From the NCBI GenBank assembly GCA_937991945.1, contig CALKLO010000033.1, forward strand, positions 1 to 34,232: a DNA stretch of 34,232 bases. The letters run 5' to 3'. The notes beneath the pieces were generated by a model. The model had not been told where the DNA came from. It did no database searches and was given only the letters and a program-made list of their open reading frames with translations. Each line of letters begins with the position of its first letter. Within the stretch, counting starts at the first letter, position 1. Positions 18,195-24,710 of this stretch are shown piece after piece. Source of the stretch: an uncultured Granulosicoccus sp. (GTDB taxonomy: Bacteria; Pseudomonadota; Gammaproteobacteria; Granulosicoccales; Granulosicoccaceae). A program made the translations under genes and the position numbers.

Positions 18195-18779
18195 ATGAAG
18201 AAATTCCGTACTTTCAAGAGCGTTTATAAGCCACAGGATACAATATCGTCGTTTGCTAAATTAAACGTCGGATATGTAATTTTGGTGGGGTTGGCGGTAA
18301 TTGTTGCAGTCATTTTATTGACGAGACAAAGTATTCAGAAACCTTCATCAAAGCAGTCAGAAGGTCACTCACAGCGAGTAACCGTTATCGACGGTGATAC
18401 CATTGACGCGGGTGGCGATCGTTTTAGACTTCATGGAATAGATGCCCCTGAAAAATCACAGCCTTGTACCAAAGAAAACGAAACTACGTTTGATTGCGGT
18501 AAAGCAGCAACTGAGTATCTGGAATACTTGACGTTGGGCGAGAACGTAGTGTGTGAGAGCACCGGAAAAGATCGGTGGGGTCGTTACATTGGAAAATGCA
18601 GCACAAATACAATTAGCGACTTGGGTGGGCAGATGGTGCGAAGTGGGTGGGCAATTGCTTACACTGAGTATTCAACCGACTATGTCGCTGATCAGCAGAT
18701 TGCCAAGGAAAGCCTACTGGGTATGTGGGCGACGAATTTTATAACTCCGCGAGAGTGGCGGAAAAACCGTAGAAAATAG
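18195..18779 (+). CDS. Membrane-anchored thermonuclease-like (SNase) protein
   Basis: A 194-aa protein with a basic N-terminus, a single membrane helix (about residues 25-44, VGYVILVGLAVIVAVILL) and an SNase domain (about 60-190). The staphylococcal-nuclease active site is complete: VIDGDTI (Asp), FRLHGIDAPEKS (Arg, Asp, Glu) and KDRWGRYIGKC (Arg), followed by the C-terminal GMWATNFITPREWR. Positive charges before the helix predict N-in/C-out, so the nuclease should face the periplasm; four Cys in the domain allow disulfides there. It opens a four-gene run with gaps or overlaps of a few bases. A role in degrading incoming DNA is possible but unproven. Confidence 0.85.
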   Translation: MKKFRTFKSVYKPQDTISSFAKLNVGYVILVGLAVIVAVILLTRQSIQKPSSKQSEGHSQRVTVIDGDTIDAGGDRFRLHGIDAPEKSQPCTKENETTFDCGKAATEYLEYLTLGENVVCESTGKDRWGRYIGKCSTNTISDLGGQMVRSGWAIAYTEYSTDYVADQQIAKESLLGMWATNFITPREWRKNRRK

Positions 18780-18784
18780 TAGCT

Positions 18785-19228
18785 ATGGCCGACGACAATG
18801 GAAAGACAAAAATGCAAAGTACACCACAAGCGTCTGTGCCTACTCAGATACCACTATCCGCAGGAACATCAATGGATATTGCATGGCTTCCAGAAGCGGA
18901 CCGAAAAGCATTGTTGATCGACTATACGAAAGGGATGCTCGATCTTGGGGTGAAAGCGCAAGAAATGGGCATCGATGCAACAGCATTGAAAACAACCTTA
19001 GATAATTTAACTGACACTACCCGACAAGCTGCTGATAGCGGGAACGCTGTAACAGTAAGCCACACTCAAACATCTTCTGTAGGCCGGACTGAAGTGATCA
19101 TGGGTAATACCCAGCAGGCGCAAAGTGGCAAGTTGTCCAAATCGCAAACAGGCGAAAAAGATATGACCATCTTTTACGTCTTCGGAGGTATTGTTGCTTT
19201 GATAGTCATCGTTGCTCTCATGGGCTGA
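18785..19228 (+). CDS. Tail-anchored protein of unknown function (147 aa)
   Basis: Second gene of the SNase operon, starting 5 bp after it. The N-terminal 40 residues are polar and Gln/Pro/Thr-rich, followed by a predicted helical stretch (LPEADRKALLIDYTKGMLDL to DNLTDTTRQAA), a Ser/Thr/Gln-rich linker and a C-terminal membrane helix (FYVFGGIVALIVIVALMG) with almost no residues after it. That topology leaves the main domain in the cytoplasm. No known family is recognised. Confidence 0.6.
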   Translation: MADDNGKTKMQSTPQASVPTQIPLSAGTSMDIAWLPEADRKALLIDYTKGMLDLGVKAQEMGIDATALKTTLDNLTDTTRQAADSGNAVTVSHTQTSSVGRTEVIMGNTQQAQSGKLSKSQTGEKDMTIFYVFGGIVALIVIVALMG

Positions 19229-19229
19229 C

Positions 19230-19529
19230 GTGAAATCTATTAGAGCACACATCTATTCGAGCACAGATCACCAGTTGAAACTCAAAGAGCTTGAAAATAT
19301 CTTGCTGCGGAAACCATTAACAGAGTTGGACAAGCTTAAGTTGCAGAACATATCTGATTGTATAAAAGAGTATGTTTCAAGAACTAGGTTAGTTAGCCCT
19401 ACTGGCACAATCATCAGCCTTAGCCAGAATTTTGAACTCTCTACCACCAATGTGGTAATTGTATTGGAGATACCTGAGAAAACAGATATTTTTACGAGAT
19501 TAATCCGCAGACTTCGTGGTGATATTTAA
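19230..19529 (+). CDS. Small protein of unknown function (about 99 aa)
   Basis: Third gene of the SNase operon. The frame is open from 19212 (TTG); I chose the GTG at 19230, one base after the previous stop, giving MKSIRAHIYSSTDHQLKLKE. It shows a charged helical N-terminal half (LKELENILLRKPLTELDKLK) and a beta-rich second half (NVVIVLEIPEKTDIFTRLIR) with a basic end; no membrane helix. The stop overlaps the next ATG (TAATG), a strong sign of coupled translation. No family is recognised. Confidence 0.55.
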   Translation: MKSIRAHIYSSTDHQLKLKELENILLRKPLTELDKLKLQNISDCIKEYVSRTRLVSPTGTIISLSQNFELSTTNVVIVLEIPEKTDIFTRLIRRLRGDI

Positions 19530-20338
19530 TGGTCAGATATCGTTCAAGAGGGCGCTCAAATAGTCGTCGCAGTTCTTACGGATATGAGCGAGCACAACAA
19601 CATATACGTGAGGCCGATCAGCTTTCGGTAGAACTCGGAGGCACAGACAAAGATGTGAAAGAGTATTTTTTTTCGCTGAACGAGAATCAGCTCTCTTCGA
19701 TATTAAATGAGTATTCAGCTACTTACGGAAAATCGGCGGGTGAATACGCAAAAAAGACGATGAACAAATGGCAAGGCGGACAAGTACATATGAGCGGATT
19801 GGTGGCTGGACGCTTATTTTCACTTCTGCCAAAGCGAATGCCACTTGATGCAAAATTAAGACTGACAGAGAGCCTATGGAAACATGTTGCTCCTAAATCT
19901 CAACATAAGATTTACGTAAATCCTGAAACACCAATTGAAATTGCAGTCTCTGAAGTCTCAAAGCTACTTCAAAAAGAGGTCGTTTCATATAAAATTCCTC
20001 AGCATATGGAACGTCGATTTAGTTGGTTAGCTCAAGGCGATGTTGGAGTGAAGCAACAACTTCTAAATCACATACGAGCAAAAGAAAAAGAACTGGCAGC
20101 CAGATCACTATCCACAAATCTACCTCTACTTTCCACGTATTTGAAAAACAATGAAGATTTGTCCTCTAAAACGGTTTCCCATACACTGACAGTTGGTAAC
20201 AATGAAGTAGTCGTAGTAGTAACAAACAAGGTCGATGGCGTAACCCAGACAGCTCCTATAGGAAACACAACAGATTACTGGAGCTGGTTCTGGATTATTG
20301 GTGTCATAACAGTGATACTCTTCAGTCTTAGTGTATAA
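19529..20338 (+). CDS. Tail-anchored protein of unknown function (269 aa)
   Basis: Fourth gene of the SNase operon. It starts with a short Arg/Ser-rich segment (RYRSRGRSNSRRSSYGYERA), then a helical domain (about residues 25-130: HIREADQLSVELGGTDKDVK, YFFSLNENQLSSILNEY, GLVAGRLFSLLPKRMPLDAK), a second helical region (about 140-195), a beta-rich stretch (TVGNNEVVVVVTNKVDG) and a C-terminal membrane helix (YWSWFWIIGVITVILFSLSV). It is therefore predicted to be cytoplasmic and held to the membrane by its tail, like the 147-aa protein. The family is not recognised. Its ATG overlaps the preceding stop by one base. Confidence 0.65.
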   Translation: MVRYRSRGRSNSRRSSYGYERAQQHIREADQLSVELGGTDKDVKEYFFSLNENQLSSILNEYSATYGKSAGEYAKKTMNKWQGGQVHMSGLVAGRLFSLLPKRMPLDAKLRLTESLWKHVAPKSQHKIYVNPETPIEIAVSEVSKLLQKEVVSYKIPQHMERRFSWLAQGDVGVKQQLLNHIRAKEKELAARSLSTNLPLLSTYLKNNEDLSSKTVSHTLTVGNNEVVVVVTNKVDGVTQTAPIGNTTDYWSWFWIIGVITVILFSLSV

Positions 20339-20653
20339 GCCTCGGAAGATAACCACAGCCTGTGGCTCTCACTGTCTCTCATACACCTAACTCTCAACCC
20401 AGAAGTGAAGATATCAACTCTTAGTTATACGATGCAAATAGACCGTAAATAAAGACAAAAAGCCCAGTCATTTACTGCTTTTTTGATCCGTTTTAAGCAG
20501 GTATTGAATTCACTGACTACATGCCATCTGCGCATTCCAGATTTGATCTTCTATGTCACAGACACCTCTGAATAACACTTTCAGTAACATGTCGATTTGA
20601 GACGACGCCGCAGCTACCATTCCAATCGACTACTAGCACATTAGGTATAATAT
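20339..20653. other. Non-coding stretch after the SNase operon
   Basis: No supported gene; minus-strand frames here lack ribosome sites and family features. It holds a small dyad CCACAG-C-CTGTGG at 20353-20365 and a terminator-like hairpin at 20457-20484, and runs into copy 2 of the glnA 3' repeat. Confidence 0.4.
20457..20484 (+). terminator. Possible intrinsic terminator of the SNase operon
   Basis: AAAAAG(CC)CAG pairs with CTGCTTTTT around the loop TCATTTA and ends in a T-run, about 120 bp after the last gene of the operon. The two-base bulge weakens it. The hairpin in repeat copy 2 at 20.70 kb would be a second stop. Confidence 0.45.
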
Positions 20654-20729
20654 GATGTGTACTACAGTTGTTAGTACTAATTCTCTTTAGAGAGCAAAGG
20701 CGGCGCCGCAAGGCGCTGCCTTTTTTTTG
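20654..20729 (+). repeat. glnA 3'-end repeat, copy 2 (attachment-site-like)
   Basis: Begins at codons that read DVYYSC followed by a stop (GATGTGTACTACAGTTGTTAG), a partly synonymous version of the glnA end DMYYSC. It continues through TTCTCTTTAGAGAG into a terminator hairpin identical to that of glnA and a run of eight T. There is no glnA sequence upstream of it, so it is a detached 3' end. It separates the Mrr/SNase segment from the cyclase segment. Confidence 0.8.
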
Positions 20730-20916
20730 CCCAGTAATATAGCCAATCAGCATTATTGATTTCCCATAATTGCTTTCCATATACTTCGATGTCGTGGCAC
20801 ACTGAAATCACGTGAGGCTATAGAACGTGTGACTCCCAGTTGAGCATGTGAAGCGCAAAGGCCCGTTGGGAACACTCTGTTCAGCCTTATTCCTAATGAA
20901 TGAGGGAGCAAAGAGT

Positions 20917-21735
20917 ATGTGCGATATTTGTGTAATGAACGCTGTGAAAAACAAGATGCTGTCGCGTCGCAGTTTTTTCAAAAGCGGAGCGGCACTGGGT
21001 GCAGCGGCGGTCGTTGGCAGCTCAATAACCGGTACGCCTGCCATGGCTGCAGGTCACACAGAAGTAGAGGATATGACTCACACGCTGAGTTCAGAATTCC
21101 CAACGTATTTTGGTGAATCTCAATTCAGCATGGAGCAAATTTTTAACTACGCTGAACATTCGTTCAATCTGTTTCAATACACCGTAAACGAACATACAGG
21201 TACGCACATTGATGCGCCTCTGCATTTTTCAGCTGATGGAAAATCTGTCGACGAGATTGAAGTGAGTAACTTGATAGCGCCCCTATGCGTCATCGATATT
21301 GCAGCTCGTGCCGATAGCAATGCAGACGCGCAGGTCACTCCCGATGACATTAAAGCTTGGATAAAGGCAAATGGGGAGATTCCAGCGCATGCATGCGTTG
21401 CTATGCATTCAGGCTGGGCATCGAAAGTCTCCAGCGAAGAATATCGAGGCTTTGATGGCACGGCACAGCATTATCCTGGTTTTCACGTTGAAGCCACCAA
21501 GATGCTTTTAGAAGAGACGCAAGCTGCGTCTATCGCTGTAGACACTCTATCCCTTGATCATGGTATCTCAGCAGATTTTGCCACTCACTACGCGTGGCTG
21601 CCAACAGGACGTTTTGGTATAGAGAATCTTGCCAATCTAGATAAAGTACCAGCTGCAGGTGCAACGTTGGTTATTGGTGCGCCTAAGCACAAGGGTGGCA
21701 CTGGAGGTCCAGCTCGTATATTTGCAATGATATAG
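20917..21735 (+). CDS. Tat-exported cyclase-family metal hydrolase
   Basis: Cyclase-family protein (272 aa), related to kynurenine formamidase-type hydrolases. After a short N-terminus containing CDIC comes a twin-arginine signal (LSRRSFFKSGAALGAAAVVG) ending near PAMA, so the folded protein should be exported by Tat. The metal-binding signature HTGTHIDAPLHF (HxGTHxDxPxHF) is intact, with HACVAMHSGW and SIAVDTLSLDHG downstream, fitting the family. The substrate is unknown. The frame extends to 20848, but the ATG at 20917 has GGGAG about 9 nt upstream. It is the only gene between copies 2 and 3 of the glnA 3' repeat. Confidence 0.85.
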   Translation: MCDICVMNAVKNKMLSRRSFFKSGAALGAAAVVGSSITGTPAMAAGHTEVEDMTHTLSSEFPTYFGESQFSMEQIFNYAEHSFNLFQYTVNEHTGTHIDAPLHFSADGKSVDEIEVSNLIAPLCVIDIAARADSNADAQVTPDDIKAWIKANGEIPAHACVAMHSGWASKVSSEEYRGFDGTAQHYPGFHVEATKMLLEETQAASIAVDTLSLDHGISADFATHYAWLPTGRFGIENLANLDKVPAAGATLVIGAPKHKGGTGGPARIFAMI

Positions 21736-21808
21736 CAGCTAACTATCTTTCAACAATCGCAAACCATCATAGATTGCTGCATGAGTGGCGCCCGTGCTTA
21801 GGGGTGCG

Positions 21809-21893
21809 ATTGAGCTTGATATGTACTACCGCTGTTGAGCAGTAACTCTGCTTAGAGAGCAAAGGCAGCGCCTAAGGGTGCTGTCTCTTTTTG
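21809..21893 (+). repeat. glnA 3'-end repeat, copy 3 (attachment-site-like)
   Basis: Reads IELDMYYRC then a TGA stop, matching gln[10 protein letters not shown], followed by CTTAGAGAG and a terminator hairpin (AAAGGCAGCGCC against GGTGCTGTC) that keeps pairing through G-U changes. It is the most diverged copy. It also serves as a terminator for the cyclase gene and is the candidate right boundary of the accessory region. Confidence 0.75.
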
Positions 21894-22070
21894 CCTTGAA
21901 AGCACTGCCAACACCACTTGTTCCGTCAGGTTGCTGACGCCTATCTGCAATACAGGCAACAGGTAACTAGACCCCCAATTTCCACATTTTCTGCACATTC
22001 GTTGACTATGGTTCATGAGTACTAAAGGATTTTTTCGTACCTCACGATCTTGCAATCAAGGAACACACTA
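21894..22070. other. Spacer before the first YHYH lipoprotein gene
   Basis: No gene is supported. A small hairpin CGTCAG-GTTG-CTGACG lies at about 21924-21939. An AAGGA ribosome site precedes the next gene. Confidence 0.4.
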
Positions 22071-23213
22071 ATGAAATCTAGCTTTCAGCTAGCCTTAGTC
22101 AGCAGTTTTATCTGCTGCTTATCACTAAGCGCTTGTAGTTCTAATTCAACAGATACGACAGATACAACAGATACAACAGATACAACAGATACAACAGATA
22201 CAACAGATACAACGGATACAACGGATACAACGGATACAACGGATACAACGGATACAACGGATACAACAGATACAACAGATACAACAGATACAACGGATAC
22301 CACAGGCACAACAACAGGATTGAATCCGGCGTTATTTATATCTGGTGCTCTAGCATCAGACCCAGTTATTGTTGATTGCACGTTAAGCGATGGCAGTGAA
22401 TCCACCTGCTACGAAATTACATCTGTTGGCGCTCCCGCGGGCACCGCTGTAGGACCATTTTGCCCTACCAGCATAAACTCAGACGCTGCGGACGTTGGCA
22501 TCTGGCAAAGTGGCGATGGCATCGTCTACGATGTGAACGGAGACTTTATTGTCAACTTGCCTAACATTTATGGAGACGACAATTGGCAGCTGTATGACGC
22601 CACAACGGGCCTAGTGTATGTAACCGACACACAAATAGCCTGTGCGGCAGCAGCACAACCGAATGTTGAAGAAGAGTATCAAAACCACTGTGTAGAATGC
22701 TCTTTGGACTATGTCGACGGCGGTATTCCAGCTACCTATCTCATACCGACCACGCCGATGCTCGCCGATGCGCCCGGTGCAATTGGTACAGAGGTAGGTA
22801 TAGCGCTCAACGGCGGCACACTAGCAGGCCCCGCACCAGTAGCGGATATCCTAGCTAACTACACAATCGCAGCATTTGATGATTGCGGTGGCCACATTAA
22901 TCTCAACGACGGCTACCACTACCACGCAGCTACAGGTTGTACCGAAGTAGCGGCTCAAGACGATGGGCACTCTGCCATGCTTGGATACGCAATGGACGGT
23001 TATGGCGTTTATGGCATGCTGGATACAGACGGTAATGAGTCTACGGATCTTGACGACTGCCGCGGCACCACCGATGACGTTCGTGGATACCACTACCATG
23101 CAGCCAGTGCTGGGGAAAATATGTTCATTGGTTGCTTCAGCGGATTGACAGAGGGTGCCAATGAAGGCGGACAAGGCGGCGGACCCGGTGGTCCTGGCGG
23201 ACCTCCAGAGTAG
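22071..23213 (+). CDS. YHYH-domain lipoprotein with Asp-Thr-Thr repeat
   Basis: A 380-aa lipoprotein: signal peptide with lipobox SLSAC (lipidated Cys at residue about 22), then a low-complexity linker of 17 Asp-Thr-Thr units, then a secreted domain with many Cys and two YHYH-type motifs (DGYHYHAATG and RGYHYHAASAG) and a Gly/Pro-rich C-terminus. The histidine motifs suggest metal binding; the family's function is not established. The ATG at 22071 has AAGGA 8 nt upstream; an in-frame ATG at 22050 is less suitable. It is followed by a small secreted protein and a second YHYH lipoprotein, suggesting a cell-surface set. Confidence 0.85.
   Translation: MKSSFQLALVSSFICCLSLSACSSNSTDTTDTTDTTDTTDTTDTTDTTDTTDTTDTTDTTDTTDTTDTTDTTDTTDTTGTTTGLNPALFISGALASDPVIVDCTLSDGSESTCYEITSVGAPAGTAVGPFCPTSINSDAADVGIWQSGDGIVYDVNGDFIVNLPNIYGDDNWQLYDATTGLVYVTDTQIACAAAAQPNVEEEYQNHCVECSLDYVDGGIPATYLIPTTPMLADAPGAIGTEVGIALNGGTLAGPAPVADILANYTIAAFDDCGGHINLNDGYHYHAATGCTEVAAQDDGHSAMLGYAMDGYGVYGMLDTDGNESTDLDDCRGTTDDVRGYHYHAASAGENMFIGCFSGLTEGANEGGQGGGPGGPGGPPE
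22152..22304 (+). repeat. 9-bp in-frame minisatellite (GATACAACA/G, 17 units)
   Basis: Seventeen tandem 9-bp units, each encoding Asp-Thr-Thr. Most are GATACAACA or GATACAACG, the ACA and ACG forms falling in blocks, which suggests duplication of several units at a time. Because the unit is a multiple of three, gain or loss of units changes only the linker length of the lipoprotein. Confidence 0.95.
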
Positions 23214-23225
23214 TATTAAATCCTT

Positions 23226-23492
23226 ATGCGAATTCCATTCAACCACTTCATGAGAGTGCTTGTATCGATTTATGCAGCTTTGTTTCTTCATGTTTCCCAG
23301 TCCCATGCACATTCGGGATCTGCCAGTAACCTGGCCTGGGAGGCGTGCGAGAACCAACAACTATCAGCGGCATGCGAGTACACCGGCTTCCATAAAGAAC
23401 GGTACATAGGCTCCTGCCAACTCATGACTGATACGTTGATGTGCGTAAGAAATCAACCGATAGAGCACCCTCAAACCTCGCCTGAAGAATAA
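23226..23492 (+). CDS. Small secreted Cys-containing protein
   Basis: An 88-aa protein with a signal sequence (VLVSIYAALFLHVSQSHAHS) and a mature part of about 55 residues containing four Cys (EACENQQLSAACEYTGFHKE, GSCQLMTDTLMCVRNQ), enough for two disulfides. It lies between the two YHYH lipoprotein genes, 12 bp after the first, so a shared function is likely but unknown. An alternative ATG at 23250 would give a shorter, more typical signal peptide; neither has a strong ribosome site. Confidence 0.6.
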   Translation: MRIPFNHFMRVLVSIYAALFLHVSQSHAHSGSASNLAWEACENQQLSAACEYTGFHKERYIGSCQLMTDTLMCVRNQPIEHPQTSPEE

Positions 23493-23536
23493 TTATTGTC
23501 CTCAGACTTTAACAACAACCAACACATAAAACTAAG

Positions 23537-24625
23537 ATGCATAAGATTCAAAATATTGTTGTAACAGCCTTACTTTTTACCGGACTCGCCGCGTGTTCGA
23601 GCAGCTCTAACGACACTACCGATACAAGTACTGAGACAGAGACAGAGACAGAAACCGGCACTGAGACCACTGGCAATTTCGATAGCAGCATGTTCGGTGA
23701 CGCTTTAATAAGCAATGAAGAAGTGAGCTGTACGTTAGAAAACGGCAGTACAACAACGTGCTATGAGATAACTTTTTCAGCCAACGGTGTCGGTGATTCA
23801 GAGGGCAACGGAACCGTTGGACCATTCTGCCCTGAGTCAATAACCACACCAAGAAATGAAGGTGGGCTAGGTTCTTATGATGGAGCAACCACTCCTGGAT
23901 TTCAGCCTATGATGGATGCAGCGATAGCGATGGATGCCGATGGCTATGACATCGTTGACGATGCTACTGGCAATATTTATTTCGATGATCTTACCGATAG
24001 GAATGTGGACGCGAGCTTTAGCTATTGCTTATCACCTCCTTTTGACAGCACGCTAGAACTCACCTATTTGGTACCTGTAGTACCTGAAGTTCGCACAGAG
24101 CCTTTTCAGGTTGGAACCATTGACAGTGTTGGCTTCGGCGTTAACGGTGTCCCCATCAAAGGCAATCCACCTAGCGTAACAACTGTCGAAGCAGGCATTG
24201 GTGGTACTGGAAGTGGAAACATTCCATCACTTGATGTATGCGGCGGCCACCCTGACCCATCTGGCTACTACCATTGGCATAACGTGCCTCAAGCAGTCAA
24301 TACGCTATTGGCGTCTGAGAACTACAATTACACTGAGCAGTACGGCTTAGAATGCTCTAACCCTAACATCGCTTTCGATGAGCCAGCCAGCTTTTCAGGG
24401 ATGGCAAAAGATGGGTTTCCTATCTACGGCGCATTCGATTCAGTGGACTCTATGAATACCACACCTGGAAATGTTGCCACAGTTGACGCGTGCAACGGGC
24501 ATAACCACATAACCGATGAATTTCCAAATGGCGTTTATCACTACCACGCTCTGGAATCCACGTTTCCAAATATTCCAGCTTGCTTGATCGGCAGCTTTGT
24601 CAGCAGAGACGTTACTGTCCGTTAG
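23537..24625 (+). CDS. YHYH-domain lipoprotein, second copy
   Basis: A 362-aa lipoprotein with lipobox GLAAC, a Thr/Glu-rich linker (TETETETETGTETTG) and a YHYH-type secreted domain: CGGHPDPSGYYHWHNVP, MAKDGFPIYGAFDS, CNGHNHITDEFPNGVYHYHA and a final Cys motif (IPACLIGSF). It resembles the gene 1.4 kb upstream in layout and in the CTLxxGSxxxCYEI and VGPFCPxSI blocks, so the pair arose by duplication. The linkers evolved separately (Asp-Thr-Thr versus Thr-Glu). Confidence 0.85.
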   Translation: MHKIQNIVVTALLFTGLAACSSSSNDTTDTSTETETETETGTETTGNFDSSMFGDALISNEEVSCTLENGSTTTCYEITFSANGVGDSEGNGTVGPFCPESITTPRNEGGLGSYDGATTPGFQPMMDAAIAMDADGYDIVDDATGNIYFDDLTDRNVDASFSYCLSPPFDSTLELTYLVPVVPEVRTEPFQVGTIDSVGFGVNGVPIKGNPPSVTTVEAGIGGTGSGNIPSLDVCGGHPDPSGYYHWHNVPQAVNTLLASENYNYTEQYGLECSNPNIAFDEPASFSGMAKDGFPIYGAFDSVDSMNTTPGNVATVDACNGHNHITDEFPNGVYHYHALESTFPNIPACLIGSFVSRDVTVR

Positions 24626-24659
24626 GGTGGCGCGAAACTTAAACGACTCGCTTTACAGC

Positions 24660-24687
24660 TGCGGCGTTTCAAACTTGAAACGCCGCA
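24660..24687. terminator. Hairpin between convergent genes, possible bidirectional terminator
   Basis: Perfect 13-bp arms TGCGGCGTTTCAA and TTGAAACGCCGCA separated by AC, lying between the ends of the second YHYH gene and the inactive M16 gene. There is no long T-run, so termination efficiency is uncertain, but the position fits a shared transcription stop. Confidence 0.6.
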
Positions 24688-24710
24688 CGTCTGTCACTGG
24701 GACAGCTCTT

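Noticed and set aside
14099-21893. tRNA gene as the integration target
   Set aside because: No tRNA-like sequence is visible at either end; the repeated sequence is the glnA end and terminator.
22152-22304. Tandem repeat considered as a CRISPR array
   Set aside because: The units are 9 bp with no spacers and encode an in-frame protein linker; no cas genes are seen.
22085-22405. Minus-strand frame with long Val-Ser-Val repeats
   Set aside because: It is the antisense reading of the Asp-Thr-Thr minisatellite in a well-supported lipoprotein gene.
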